Source of the DNA: Rhodohalobacter sp. 614A
GTDB lineage: Bacteria; Bacteroidota; Rhodothermia; Balneolales; Balneolaceae
Direction: 5' to 3'
Assembly (NCBI RefSeq): GCF_021462415.1
Contig: NZ_JAKEDS010000004.1
Location: 124,001 to 188,000 of the forward strand
Length of the DNA: 64,000 nucleotides
Numbering within the stretch: the stretch's first letter is position 1; each line of letters begins with the position of its first letter. The position numbers were made by a program, and so were the translations under genes. Below the pieces are notes generated by a model. It was given only the letters and a program-made list of their open reading frames with translations, searched no databases and had not been told where the DNA came from. This document shows, piece after piece, positions 53,741 to 63,448 of the stretch.

Positions 53741-56468
53741 ACGGAAAAATAACCGTGCACTGAACAGTCTCTTCTTCCTCCGGAGGAGTAAAGCGAAGGC
53801 TATTTTCAATACCGGCTTCTACCGCCTGGGGAATGCCTGAGCGATCCATTTTGCTGATTTGTTCGTAGGATTGTATCGTTCCGTCCGGTGCAATTGTAAA
53901 GAGGTATTCCAATTCTCCCCGAATAGAAACGTCATTCGTCCAGGACGGATAACTTAGTGAATTCATAAACGAGTCGATCCCGCCGTCAACATTTACATTC
54001 ATTCCCAAATCACTGCATCGTTGATATTCCGACAATTCCTCTCCATCCAACCCATCGAAAGCCTGTTCAAAAGCTTCATCAAAAGAAGAATCCGCAAGTG
54101 CGGAATCAGCACTTGGCTTGGCGAGTGTTTGTTGCAGGATTTGAACCTGAGGCATGATTTTACTTGAAGAATATTGATTTTCAATTTGGGAAAGGACGGT
54201 CCGGGAGCTGTCCCAGTAAGCACCTTCAAAGGGAAAAACATCGGAAAAATCCGGTTCGGAAAGTGTTGAATCTGCGATCTGTTGCCAATGCTGTAATTGT
54301 TCTTCGGTCAGGCTTGTATCTGAAAGTATTACCTGCGCTGAATCTTTCAGAGCCTGAAGCTCATCTTTTTGGGATTTAAATGCTTCTTCTCTCTCGTACC
54401 ATTGGCGAATCGACTCATCGAAACCAGGTTGGTTTTTGGCCTCTTGCATGTAATTTTTCGCTTTGTCTAAAAGTAAATATGGGCGAATATTTTCATTGGA
54501 TGTACTGTCCGATAACATCACCAATTCGTTTGAAGCCGTGGCAGAATCACTTGCAAAAAAAACATACTCAGGTTGTGGTTGAGCGGCAGGCTGATCAGAT
54601 TGTTCTCCCTGTTCAATGTCAAGTCGTTCTGCAAGGCGGTTTGAAAAATTCGCGGCTGAATCTCTCTCTCTGAGTTTTTGATACCATTGCCTGGCCTGAT
54701 CAGGATTGTTATTCAAAAGTTCAACTTCTGCAATGGAGTATATGGACTTTGTAATTAGCTCTTCATCGTATCCGGAATCAATCACTTTTTGATAATAAAC
54801 CTTTGCGCTGTCCGGCATATCCAAGGAGAGGAAAAAGACATTTCCAAGCCGATAGTTCAGAGCTTCGATTTCCGATTGCATCTGCGTTTTCGCTTCTTCC
54901 GAAAAGGGAATATCACTTGTATCGATGGTGGGCTCGATACCTGTGGAGGTCAACTCCCTGTTGAGGCGTTGATTCGATTCTGTACTGCCTTCACTTATTT
55001 GATCAAACCGGCTGCCGCTCACAGCTTCACGCCGACGCCAGTTATCGGCCAAAGGACGATCGCCCCAAACAGCCTGGAATTGCAAACTTGCATCGGCAAG
55101 CCTTGGTGGGCTTTCGATATTCAAAAATCCATATTCCGCTGTGGCAGCGGCCTGTACGGGTTCCTCGCTTGAATCGACAACCAGCATTTGGTTTCGCTGA
55201 TCATTTATTTCCTCAAGCTCCTCTTCCATTCTCTCCAGTTCCTGTTGTCTCAGTTCCTCGATAAATGCCTCCAACTCTTCCGGGTCCATTTCAGCAAGAT
55301 TCATCAAACTGTCTTTTCCTGCAATATCTCTTTTGATGGAGACATATTCCCCAAAAGAAGTGGCCAGTTCCCGTGCATCAAAATCTTCAACCAGCAATGA
55401 TTGATCCACTCTTTGAGAAGCTGCCGAATCGAAATAGGCGGCAGCCAGTCCAAGATCTCCCCTATCATCGCGGTATATCTCTCCCAAACCATAATAGGTT
55501 TTGGCTATGGTGATATTGGCAGGCGTCTGGGCCCGATCCGAAAGTACATTATTATAGCTTGTGATGGCTGCATCTACATCTCCCTTCAAGTGAAGGCTAC
55601 GGGCAATTTCATACTGAAGATCACTGCGGTATTCAAGAAATTTATCATCGCGGCGGATTCTCCTGTAGATGCTAACCGCATAATCATAATTTCCGATTTG
55701 CCTCGACACTTCGGCTTGTTTTCGAAAGGCATTGAACTCAAGATCAAAATCTGTTCGGAGTTCGTTGATCCTGTTGTAAGAAAAAAGGGCTCGATTTAAA
55801 TCACCCATCCGTTCAAAAACCTGGCCCAACAGAAATTGAGTCCGCGCTTTTTTCTCGTCACTCTCTATATTCGTGAGTGAGTTTTGAAGATGTTCTGAAG
55901 CGGTCACCCAGTTCTCCCGCTCCGTGTAAAGCTCGCCGAGAACAATATCCGCCTCTGCTCTCCAGTGAGGTGTCCACTCCATATCACCATCCATTTCAAA
56001 CTCCAGGATTTCTATTCCCTGATCGAAGTTCGACATTTCCAGATAGGTCAAACCCAGCCAGACAATTGCCTCCTGCCGGTCTTCGCTGGTTGCAAGCGCG
56101 TTTAGCTCCTGGAATTTTTCGAGAGCGGCAAAATATTCAGACCGGTAGTAATAAGATTTCCCGATAATGAATAACGCCGGTATTACATATTTTGAATTCT
56201 CATGACTTCGAAGAATGCCGCTCCCTTTTTCAATCGCTTTTTCAAAATCTTCCAAACCAGCATTGGTTGGTGAAGGGTGAACCCGAATGGGCTGGTTTGG
56301 ATTGATTTCCGGAAGCTGATTCAGATTTTTTTCCAACCCGGAATTGTAAAACTTCTTGGCGTTGTAAAATGTGTTGTAGTATGCTGTAAAATTATTCCAT
56401 CCTTGCTTCAGACTTCCGCAGCCTGCAAGCAGAAATGCAAGAACCGTTATTTGAACAGCTTTTTTCAC
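53730..56468 (-). CDS. TPR outer-membrane lipoprotein with TonB-like C-terminal domain
   Basis: This 912-aa protein begins with a lipoprotein signal (MKKAVQITVLAFLLAGC, lipid Cys 17), then NNFTAYYNTFYNAKKFYNSG and at least eight TPR-like repeats (about 70-400). Coiled and charged low-complexity segments follow (about 400-430, EEFIEELRQQELERMEEELE region), then more TPRs (about 540-640). A C-terminal domain of about 70 residues (LEYLFTIAPDGTIQSY to RFTPPEEEETVQCTVIFPF) resembles the TonB/AgmX C-terminal fold. The N-terminal half recalls SprE/PorW-type lipoproteins of gliding and type 9 secretion, but no other such gene is near. Likely periplasmic scaffold; function not assignable. Confidence 0.75.
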   Translation of the reverse strand: MKKAVQITVLAFLLAGCGSLKQGWNNFTAYYNTFYNAKKFYNSGLEKNLNQLPEINPNQPIRVHPSPTNAGLEDFEKAIEKGSGILRSHENSKYVIPALFIIGKSYYYRSEYFAALEKFQELNALATSEDRQEAIVWLGLTYLEMSNFDQGIEILEFEMDGDMEWTPHWRAEADIVLGELYTERENWVTASEHLQNSLTNIESDEKKARTQFLLGQVFERMGDLNRALFSYNRINELRTDFDLEFNAFRKQAEVSRQIGNYDYAVSIYRRIRRDDKFLEYRSDLQYEIARSLHLKGDVDAAITSYNNVLSDRAQTPANITIAKTYYGLGEIYRDDRGDLGLAAAYFDSAASQRVDQSLLVEDFDARELATSFGEYVSIKRDIAGKDSLMNLAEMDPEELEAFIEELRQQELERMEEELEEINDQRNQMLVVDSSEEPVQAAATAEYGFLNIESPPRLADASLQFQAVWGDRPLADNWRRREAVSGSRFDQISEGSTESNQRLNRELTSTGIEPTIDTSDIPFSEEAKTQMQSEIEALNYRLGNVFFLSLDMPDSAKVYYQKVIDSGYDEELITKSIYSIAEVELLNNNPDQARQWYQKLRERDSAANFSNRLAERLDIEQGEQSDQPAAQPQPEYVFFASDSATASNELVMLSDSTSNENIRPYLLLDKAKNYMQEAKNQPGFDESIRQWYEREEAFKSQKDELQALKDSAQVILSDTSLTEEQLQHWQQIADSTLSEPDFSDVFPFEGAYWDSSRTVLSQIENQYSSSKIMPQVQILQQTLAKPSADSALADSSFDEAFEQAFDGLDGEELSEYQRCSDLGMNVNVDGGIDSFMNSLSYPSWTNDVSIRGELEYLFTIAPDGTIQSYEQISKMDRSGIPQAVEAGIENSLRFTPPEEEETVQCTVIFPFNL

Positions 56469-56506
56469 ATTAGTTAAACGCCATTCTTCCAGGCAGCGTA
56501 TTTAAT

Positions 56507-57946
56507 TTAGGAGTCTTTAATGGTGCTTACTTTAATCATATTGGTTCGGCCTCGTTTTGCCAATGGAATTCCTGTAGCAATAATTACTCTATCTCCACTG
56601 CTCACCAGTCCGTCTTCCAAAAGATAATCTTCCATCATTTTCACGCTCATATCGGTATCAAAAATTTCATCGAGCCGTACGGAACTCACACCCCAAACCA
56701 AATTTAACTGGCGCCGCACAATCTGGCTTTCGGTAAATGCCACAACCGGAACGCGGGGCCTGAATTTGGCAATTCTTCTCGCGGTATTTCCGGAATGTGT
56801 AATCGTGCTGATTGCTTTAGCATCCACGTTGTCGGCAATTGTAACACACGAATAGGCAAGCGATTCAATAACCTGTTTCTCTTTCCAATCGGGCTTTCTG
56901 TATTTCAGGCTGTAGTAAATAGAAGAGGCATTATCCTCAACAGATTTAATAATCTTAGCCATCGTTCTAACCGCTTCGACCGGGTATTTTCCGGCTGCTG
57001 TTTCACCTGAAAGCATTACCGCGTCCGTTCCGTCAACAACGGCGTTCGCCACGTCTGAGCTTTCTGCACGGGTTGCCCGCGGATTATTAATCATGGAATC
57101 GAGCATTTGCGTAGCTGTGATAACCGGTTTCCCGGCCATACGACACCGTTCAATAATTTTTTTCTGAACCAGCGGAACCTGCTCACTCGGGATCTCAATA
57201 CCCAAATCGCCGCGGGCCACCATAATTCCGTCCGCTTCTTCAATAATTTCATCAATCACTTCAACAGCTTCCGGTTTTTCAATCTTGGCGATAATCGCTG
57301 CATTACTATTTTTTGCGCGAATCCGGGAAATTACATCCTGCACATCGCGGGCCGACCGTACAAAAGACATCGCTACAAAATCCACACCTACATCCAGCCC
57401 AAACTCCAAATCCCTGATGTCTTTCTCAGTAAGGGACGACATGGAGATATCCACATCCGGGAGGTTGACCCCTTTTCGTGATTTCAAAACTCCTCCCACA
57501 ACCACTTTCGCTGTTAAATCAGAACCATTCTTTTTGATGATTTTCAACTCAAGAAGGCCATCATCAACTAAAATCTGGTTGCCCTCCACAGCATCCTGAG
57601 CAAGATTGGGGTAATCAATGGGAACAACTTCACTGGTTCCTTCAATATTTTCGGTTGTTAACTTTACGATGGATCCGGTTTCAACAAACTGGCCACCATC
57701 TTTCATATTTCCGACGCGAATTTTCGGACCCTGGAGATCCATCAAAACCGGTAGAGAGTATTGATGCTTTCGGGCAACTTCACGAACATAGCCAATGGTT
57801 CGCTTGTGATCTTCGTGCGAACCGTGAGAAAAATTAATTCGAACAACGTTCATTCCTGCCTGGTAGAGTTGTTCAATCCCTTCCAGGGTATTACTACTTG
57901 GACCTAATGTACAGACAATTTTAGTCCTTCGGGCACTTCCTAACAT
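56507..57946 (-). CDS. pyk: pyruvate kinase
   Basis: This 479-aa protein has all landmarks: RRTKIVCTLGPSS at the start, INFSHGSHEDH, LMDLQGPKIRVG, the catalytic Lys in IAKIEKPEAV, VARGDLGIEIP, and ATQMLDSMINNPRATRAESSDVANAV with DGTDAVMLSGETAAGKYPVEAV. It makes pyruvate and ATP from phosphoenolpyruvate. The length is usual for bacterial enzymes without the extra C-terminal PEP-utiliser domain. The 112-bp gap to the divergent GWxTD gene shows no striking element. Confidence 0.97.
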   Translation of the reverse strand: MLGSARRTKIVCTLGPSSNTLEGIEQLYQAGMNVVRINFSHGSHEDHKRTIGYVREVARKHQYSLPVLMDLQGPKIRVGNMKDGGQFVETGSIVKLTTENIEGTSEVVPIDYPNLAQDAVEGNQILVDDGLLELKIIKKNGSDLTAKVVVGGVLKSRKGVNLPDVDISMSSLTEKDIRDLEFGLDVGVDFVAMSFVRSARDVQDVISRIRAKNSNAAIIAKIEKPEAVEVIDEIIEEADGIMVARGDLGIEIPSEQVPLVQKKIIERCRMAGKPVITATQMLDSMINNPRATRAESSDVANAVVDGTDAVMLSGETAAGKYPVEAVRTMAKIIKSVEDNASSIYYSLKYRKPDWKEKQVIESLAYSCVTIADNVDAKAISTITHSGNTARRIAKFRPRVPVVAFTESQIVRRQLNLVWGVSSVRLDEIFDTDMSVKMMEDYLLEDGLVSSGDRVIIATGIPLAKRGRTNMIKVSTIKDS

Positions 57947-58058
57947 AAATATGCGTTTGTTATTGAGAAAATTTTTGAATAGATAATATAAATACTGCTA
58001 AAGGTAAGCAATTATCCCGCAGTTTATACTGTTATAATAATGCAAACTTAACTTTCTG

Positions 58059-59507
58059 ATGACTTCCGCTTCCATGAAAACCAAATTTAAAACGGCAAGC
58101 CTGTTGATAATATTACTTTTTACAGGATATGCAACAGGTTGTGTTCGCTCATCAAACCCCGATGTTGAACGAGGTTCAACATTTCGTTTCCAGGATGGAT
58201 ATCCAGAAGTAAGAATGTCTTCTATCGGCTTACTGAGCGAAGATGATCAAGCGTTAGTAGACATTACCACTGATATTGTTCTTGGAAGTTTAATCTATTC
58301 AACAAAAGACAGCGTACGATCGGCGCAGGTTTCTCTTGAAATTCGAATTCTTGAAAAAGAAGGAGAATTCACAAAAACGGTTCGCCGAGATTTTAGTGTA
58401 GAAGCCGACTTCGCCGCCGGCTATCAAAGCCAGGAGGTGTTTACCCATCAAGAATCTATTGAAGTAGAGCCAGGTGACTACGATGTTACTGTAACCGTTT
58501 TGGATCAGTCCTCCGGCAAGGCAACCAGCCGATCGAGCGAGGCAGAAATACCCGATCCGGAAAATCCCCAGATCAATTTAACAACTGTTCGCCTTCTTGG
58601 TAAACCAAACGCCGAGAATATTAGAGCAACCCCTCAGTATACTCCCATTACCACGTATACCGTTTCGGCCGGGTTAGATAGTCTGAAGTTTATGTTTCAG
58701 GTTACCAATAACGATATGGAAGATCCACTGGAAATTCGTTCCCGGCTTTTAAAATATGAGGCGGATACTTCTGTTGCACGCCCCATGAATTATAATAACT
58801 ACAGCCCCTCAACCTTGCCATACGTGGGTGTGGAAATGAGAGGTCCGGAGGAAATCGATTTTATAACACGGCGCCTGGACCAACCCGGAAGTGTATTGAT
58901 TGAATTTAAATACGCAATGCTGGAGAAGGGTACATACCGTTTTGAAGTTGAAACTACCGATGAAAATGGAGATGAAGTTTACAAAGCCAGGGATTTCTCT
59001 ATTAAAAGTGAGCACTACCCCACCGTGCAAACTCCCCAAGAACTGGCCCGTCCTTTAATTTATTTGATGGACAGGGGCGAACATGAAGAAATGATGGAGA
59101 TCCAGGATTCCGACTCCCTTAAAGCAGCCATTGACCGTTTCTGGTTGTCGCACATCGGTAATATGAACAAAGCAAAATCCGTCATCAGCCTTTATTATGA
59201 ACGGGTTGAACAGGCTAATAAACAGTTCACTAATTTCAAAGAGGGCTGGAAAACCGATCTAGGAATGATCTACATTTTATTTGGCCCGCCCTGGTATGTA
59301 GACCGATATCTGAATACAATGGTCTGGTCATATTCTTATGACAGAACGGATCCCAGGTATAACTATACCTTTGAGCGGCCTCAAATGAAAAATGAATTCT
59401 TCCCCTTCGACAATTATTTACTTCAGCGAAATCAGGGATACTTCAATATCCAATACAGGCAGATTCAGCTTTGGCTCTCCGGAAACATTCTGACCACACG
59501 AATTTAA
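58059..59507 (+). CDS. GWxTD-domain lipoprotein
   Basis: This 482-aa protein has a signal ending LLFTGYATGC (lipid Cys about residue 28). Beta-rich regions without a recognised domain fill about 30-320. The C-terminal GWxTD domain contains FKEGWKTDLGMIYILFGPPWYVD, WSYSYD, and a final strand (FNIQYRQIQLWLSGNIL). GWxTD proteins occur in Bacteroidota, Rhodothermota and related phyla, usually as exported lipoproteins of unknown role. Start at 58059; an alternative ATG at codon 6 also fits the signal. A bidirectional terminator follows. Confidence 0.85.
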   Translation: MTSASMKTKFKTASLLIILLFTGYATGCVRSSNPDVERGSTFRFQDGYPEVRMSSIGLLSEDDQALVDITTDIVLGSLIYSTKDSVRSAQVSLEIRILEKEGEFTKTVRRDFSVEADFAAGYQSQEVFTHQESIEVEPGDYDVTVTVLDQSSGKATSRSSEAEIPDPENPQINLTTVRLLGKPNAENIRATPQYTPITTYTVSAGLDSLKFMFQVTNNDMEDPLEIRSRLLKYEADTSVARPMNYNNYSPSTLPYVGVEMRGPEEIDFITRRLDQPGSVLIEFKYAMLEKGTYRFEVETTDENGDEVYKARDFSIKSEHYPTVQTPQELARPLIYLMDRGEHEEMMEIQDSDSLKAAIDRFWLSHIGNMNKAKSVISLYYERVEQANKQFTNFKEGWKTDLGMIYILFGPPWYVDRYLNTMVWSYSYDRTDPRYNYTFERPQMKNEFFPFDNYLLQRNQGYFNIQYRQIQLWLSGNILTTRI

Positions 59508-59512
59508 ACAAA

Positions 59513-59547
59513 AAAAGGCTTGTCTCTTTCTCAAAGACAAGCCTTTT
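59513..59547. terminator. bidirectional hairpin terminator
   Basis: AAAAGGCTTGTCT (59513-59525) and AGACAAGCCTTTT (59535-59547) form a perfect 13-bp stem with an 8-base loop. A-rich and T-rich flanks serve both strands, between the convergent GWxTD and bacilliredoxin genes. Confidence 0.9.
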
Positions 59548-59578
59548 AATTTTGTGGTAAAAATCAGGATAACTGAAA

Positions 59579-60031
59579 TCAGCCTTTATCCTGACCTTCT
59601 TTTATAAACGCATCAAAAACCATTTCCAGATCCTGGGCAACTTCTTCGCGGGTTCGCCCTTCAATTCTGTGTCTTGGTATCATAGCTTTGATTTCGCCGT
59701 CTACAAAAAATGCAAATGCCGGTGAAGATGGAGGATACTCACTAAAATATTCTCGCGCCCGTGCAGTCGCTTCCTTATCCTGGCCGGCAAATACCGTTAC
59801 CAGGTGATTCGGTTTTTGAGCCGTATTTTCTAATGCGATGGAAAGTCCGGGACGGGCATTTCCAGCTGCACAGCCACAAACAGAATTAATGGCCATCAGC
59901 ATTGTTCCCTTATCATATTCTTTCATAGCCCGGTCAACATCTTCGGGAGTTTTAAGCTCTTCAACTCCTACATCCGTAAGTTCTTTCCTCATCCAGGAGG
60001 TATCGGGGCCTACGCCAAATCCAAATTGCAT
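59579..60031 (-). CDS. bacilliredoxin (BrxA/BrxB, YphP/YqiW family)
   Basis: This protein has 150 aa from the ATG at 60029-60031 (MQFGFGVGPDTSWMRKELT). The frame reaches 60085, but the extra 18 residues are not family-like and the shorter form matches the usual length of about 145. The active-site Cys-Gly-Cys is in AINSVCGCAAGNARPGL, with the later FAGQDKEATARAREYF and PPSSPAFAFFVDGEIKAMIPRHRIEGR typical of the family. In Firmicutes these proteins remove bacillithiol from proteins; in this group the thiol partner is not certain. Redox-repair role inferred. Confidence 0.9.
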   Translation of the reverse strand: MQFGFGVGPDTSWMRKELTDVGVEELKTPEDVDRAMKEYDKGTMLMAINSVCGCAAGNARPGLSIALENTAQKPNHLVTVFAGQDKEATARAREYFSEYPPSSPAFAFFVDGEIKAMIPRHRIEGRTREEVAQDLEMVFDAFIKEGQDKG

Positions 60032-60216
60032 AGCAGTTTCGTTTTGTTTGAAATTTACACTCAAAATATAACGATAATTCATCACTTTTAATACCAGCGG
60101 GTCTTCTATATTTATTATGAATCCGTTAGTTAAAATTGATGATCAAAATTTCATTTCATTTTTAAATATTCGCTCTTTATTCTAATTACCACTCATTTAA
60201 AAAATACAGAAACCCG

Positions 60217-61023
60217 ATGTCTATGATTTACCAAAGATTATTTCTGCTGCTCTTTTTATTCGTTTTTCTTCTGAACTGTTCTGGTCCGGAGCAATTAACG
60301 GTTCATCAGGAAGATCAACCCATAGAAGTTGACGGAAGTCTTTCGAACTGGAATACAAACGAAGCACTGCTAAAATCGGACGATGGTGTTGATTATTATG
60401 CTACCGTCGTTGGAAATAATCTCTATCTGTTTGTGGACGTAAAAGGAATTATGAAGTACAGTGCTATTACCAGATCGGGTTTAATTGTTTATTTAAGTGA
60501 TTCTGAAGAGAACAGGAAACGCTCCGGCCTGGCTTTTCCTCCGGGATCTTTCAACCTGCTGAGGCAATATCCCAATGCATTTGAGGAATTTACAACGGAC
60601 ATGGAGTGGATGCGCCAACCCGAAAATACCGAGCTCATGGAAAACCTTTCGGAGCAACTATTTTCCAATATTATGATTGTAGAACGCCCACTGGGAAATA
60701 ACGATCCAGAATATGGATTTATCGATAAGTCTCAGCTGGAAATTGACGGCTTTGAAATTGCAGGAAATGAAGAACAGCGATTTATCTCCATGGAAATGAA
60801 AATTCCACTGGGCGAGACATCCCTTTTTAATCTCACGAAAGATCAAATCTGGCTCGGGTTTTCTATCGAACCGCCGGATTTTAATTTCCGGGACGAAAGT
60901 TCTTCAACGCCAAGCCAACGGGACAATTATGGGCAACGAAGCCAGCGACAGGCAAATATGCGGTTTGCAATGAGCCGAAATTTGGGCGAAAACGATGAAT
61001 GGTTTCTTATCGACTTGAATTAG
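60217..61023 (+). CDS. lipoprotein with CBM9/DOMON-like beta domain
   Basis: This 268-aa protein has the signal MSMIYQRLFLLLFLFVFLLN followed by Cys 21 as the lipobox residue. The block VDGSLSNWNTNEALLKSDDGVDYYATVVGNNLYLFVDV is characteristic of carbohydrate-binding-module-9 or DOMON-like sandwiches. The rest (about 100-268) ends in IWLGFSIEPPDFNFR and a charged tail. No catalytic motif is seen. Exported and membrane-anchored; ligand unknown. It ends 8 bp before a strong terminator. Confidence 0.75.
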   Translation: MSMIYQRLFLLLFLFVFLLNCSGPEQLTVHQEDQPIEVDGSLSNWNTNEALLKSDDGVDYYATVVGNNLYLFVDVKGIMKYSAITRSGLIVYLSDSEENRKRSGLAFPPGSFNLLRQYPNAFEEFTTDMEWMRQPENTELMENLSEQLFSNIMIVERPLGNNDPEYGFIDKSQLEIDGFEIAGNEEQRFISMEMKIPLGETSLFNLTKDQIWLGFSIEPPDFNFRDESSSTPSQRDNYGQRSQRQANMRFAMSRNLGENDEWFLIDLN

Positions 61024-61031
61024 GCAAATAA

Positions 61032-61059
61032 AAAAAGGCGCTCAAATGAGCGCCTTTTT
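61032..61059. terminator. bidirectional hairpin terminator
   Basis: AAAAAGGCGCTC (61032-61043) and GAGCGCCTTTTT (61048-61059) form a perfect 12-bp stem around AAAT, between the convergent lipoprotein and superoxide dismutase genes. Confidence 0.92.
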
Positions 61060-61084
61060 AGTTAAATCAATCTTGAATGCGCGT

Positions 61085-61693
61085 TTACTTGGCATTCTTG
61101 TAATTCTCTTCAACCTGATCCCAGTTAACAACATTCCAGATTGCAGACAAGTAATCCGGACGCTTGTTTTGGTAATTCAGGTAGTAGGCATGTTCCCAAA
61201 CATCAACGCCCAAAATAGGGGTTAATCCATGCATGTATGGGCTGTCCTGGTTCGCAGTTGAGATTATTTTCAGATCGCCTGATTTATCTACAACCAACCA
61301 GCCCCATCCAGAGCCGAATTGTCCGGCGGCAGTGGATGAAAACTTGTCTTTAAATTCATCAAAACTGCCAAATTTCTCATTGATAGCTTCAGCAAGTTCT
61401 CCGGAAGGTTCTCCGCCGCCATTGGGTGACAAAACAGTCCAAAAGAGTGAATGGTTGGCATATCCGCCGCCATTGTTGATAACTGCCTGACGAATGTCTT
61501 CAGGAACTTCTTCAATTCTGCTCAACACTTCTTCAATCGGCAGATCCGCAAAAGGATGCCCTTCAAGAGCTGCATTCACCTTATTCGTATATCCCTGATG
61601 ATGCTTTCCATGATGGATCTCCATTGTTCTTTTATCAATGCTTGGTTCAAGCGCATCATGTTCATATGGTAATTCAGGAAGTTCGTAAGCCAT
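61085..61693 (-). CDS. sodA: superoxide dismutase, Mn-type
   Basis: This 202-aa protein has metal ligands visible at H27 (MEIHHGKHH), H81 ([10 protein letters not shown]), D164 and H168 (DVWEHAYYL). Gln in [12 protein letters not shown] (about 149) is the position that marks Mn enzymes rather than Fe enzymes; cambialistic use cannot be excluded. No signal peptide, so cytoplasmic. It converts superoxide to hydrogen peroxide and oxygen. Divergent from the transhydrogenase gene. Confidence 0.95.
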   Translation of the reverse strand: MAYELPELPYEHDALEPSIDKRTMEIHHGKHHQGYTNKVNAALEGHPFADLPIEEVLSRIEEVPEDIRQAVINNGGGYANHSLFWTVLSPNGGGEPSGELAEAINEKFGSFDEFKDKFSSTAAGQFGSGWGWLVVDKSGDLKIISTANQDSPYMHGLTPILGVDVWEHAYYLNYQNKRPDYLSAIWNVVNWDQVEENYKNAK

Positions 61694-61845
61694 TATATTT
61701 CTTTTTTATGATTTAAGTTTACTACTCTAATGTATTTAACGTCAATACGTTAACTATTGGTTCTTACATTACTGATAATATCAAATTAGATCAAAAACGT
61801 TCCAACTTTTTTAGCTCCACCAGATATTCATTAAACTTGAGAAGA

Positions 61846-61872
61846 TTTGCTCTTTTATTTCTTCTATCTTTG
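61846..61872 (+). promoter_or_regulatory. Bacteroidota-like -7 element candidate upstream of sthA
   Basis: TATCTTTG (61865-61872) fits TAnnTTTG, with TTTG at 61846-61849. The 15-bp spacing is shorter than usual. It lies about 30 bp before the ATG. Confidence 0.35.
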
Positions 61873-61903
61873 GTCTTTGAAAAAGAATAATTATTAGATT
61901 TTT

Positions 61904-63358
61904 ATGAAGTACGATTACGACGTAATCATTATCGGCAGCGGACCCGCTGGTTTTTCCTGTGCCATGCAAAGCACAAAATTTGACAAAAAGGTACTTATTG
62001 TTGAATCGAACGATGCTAACCTGGGAGGTACCTGGGTTAATAAAGGAACGGTGCCCAGTAAAGCGCTGCGTGCAGCGGCAAAACTAATTCAGTCTTACCA
62101 TTATCAATTCGGTGATGAAAAGGGCCGGAAACCCTACGAACGCTTCCGAATGGAAGATATTATGGATTACAAGCGCCCCATCCTTGAAAGCAAGAACAAA
62201 AAAATCAAGGATGATATTATCAAAAATGAGGTAGATACCGCCCGTGGCTGGGGTAAAATTGTTGATAAAAATACGGTAGAGGTTTTTACCAATATCGACA
62301 ATAAGGAAACCTATACAGCCGAATACATTCTGATATCTACCGGAAGCCGGCCTTCGTCTCCCAAAAATGTAAATATTGATCAGACCAAAGTGCTGGACTA
62401 CTCATCCATACTGGATCTTACGCACATTCCACGCCGACTTGTGATTGTGGGCAGCGGTATCATCTCGTTTGAGTACGCTACCATCTTTGCAGCATTGGGA
62501 ACCCGCGTTACCATTTTAAGCGATCTGGATGAAATCCTTCCATTTCTCGATTCCGAAATCAAAACCTCCGTTTTTAAATCCATTCGGAAGAAAAACATTC
62601 AAATTTTCAATAACACCACGATTGAAAATATTTCCAGCAATGATCTGAGAACTTGCGACGAAGTTCTTTTCCGAACCAAAACGGACGATCGGCTTCAGGT
62701 TGTTGAAACCGATCATGTGCTTTACATCGGTGGAAAAATTCCAAACACAGATAATCTCGGCCTGGACGAATTGGGCGTAAAAAGAGATGCTGAAGGCTAT
62801 ATTGAAGTGAATGATCAATATCAGACCAATATTCCCAACATTTTTGCTGCGGGTGATGTGATTGGTTATCCCGCACTTGCATCCGCATCTTTTCTGCAGG
62901 GACGGCTTTCTTCATGCGAAATGTTTGGAAATAAAGTGGTCGCAGAAATGAGCGATACCAGCATGCCATACGGCATTTATTCAATACCTGAAATTTCCGG
63001 GATTGGATTAACCGAACAACAGGCACAAGATTTGGATATTGATGTAACCGTTGGCCGCGCCTATTTCGAAAACCTGACCCGCGCCGACCTCAATCATGAA
63101 ATAGAAGGAATCCTGAAACTCGTTTTCCGAACGGATAACCTGAAATTACTGGGTGTTCATATTTTTGGTGAGCATGCTTCCGATATGATTCATCTGGGCC
63201 AAAGTATCATGGCGCATAATGGAAGTATCAAGTATTTCATTGAACGGGTTCTCAATTACCCGACGTACACAGAAGCCTACAAAATTGCGGCATTCAATGG
63301 TTTGAACCGAGTGCACAAGGCAGGCGTTAAGTACAAGAAGATTTTGGATAAGAGTTAA
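61904..63358 (+). CDS. sthA: soluble NAD(P)(+) transhydrogenase
   Basis: This 484-aa FAD flavoprotein has the FAD-binding IIIGSGPAGFSCAM (about 9-22), GGTWVNKGTVPSKAL where disulfide-type relatives have CxxxxC, the NAD(P)-binding VIVGSGIISFEYATIFAALG, FAAGDVIGYPALASASFLQGR, and a C-terminal dimer domain with HIFGEHASDMIHLGQSIM and NYPTYTEAYKIAAFNG. Absence of both redox cysteines rules out dihydrolipoamide dehydrogenase or glutathione reductase and fits SthA. It balances NADPH and NADH pools in the cytoplasm. Confidence 0.92.
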   Translation: MKYDYDVIIIGSGPAGFSCAMQSTKFDKKVLIVESNDANLGGTWVNKGTVPSKALRAAAKLIQSYHYQFGDEKGRKPYERFRMEDIMDYKRPILESKNKKIKDDIIKNEVDTARGWGKIVDKNTVEVFTNIDNKETYTAEYILISTGSRPSSPKNVNIDQTKVLDYSSILDLTHIPRRLVIVGSGIISFEYATIFAALGTRVTILSDLDEILPFLDSEIKTSVFKSIRKKNIQIFNNTTIENISSNDLRTCDEVLFRTKTDDRLQVVETDHVLYIGGKIPNTDNLGLDELGVKRDAEGYIEVNDQYQTNIPNIFAAGDVIGYPALASASFLQGRLSSCEMFGNKVVAEMSDTSMPYGIYSIPEISGIGLTEQQAQDLDIDVTVGRAYFENLTRADLNHEIEGILKLVFRTDNLKLLGVHIFGEHASDMIHLGQSIMAHNGSIKYFIERVLNYPTYTEAYKIAAFNGLNRVHKAGVKYKKILDKS

Positions 63359-63378
63359 AGCTGTTTATCCGCAAGAGC

Positions 63379-63436
63379 CATCGGATGAATGTTTGAGAGC
63401 TTAAAAAATACTTTAAGCACATTCACTCATCCGGTG
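63379..63436. terminator. long hairpin between convergent sthA and DUF429 genes
   Basis: CATCGGATGA (63379-63388) pairs with TCATCCGGTG (63427-63436), and the inner GCTTAAA (63399-63405) with TTTAAGC (63412-63418). It lacks a clear T-tract, so termination is inferred from structure and position. Confidence 0.55.
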
Positions 63437-63448
63437 ATTCACTTTAGA

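Noticed and set aside
62027-62068. Possible defective dihydrolipoamide dehydrogenase because redox cysteines are missing
   Set aside because: Loss of the CxxxxC pair is expected in soluble transhydrogenases, and the other motifs fit that family.
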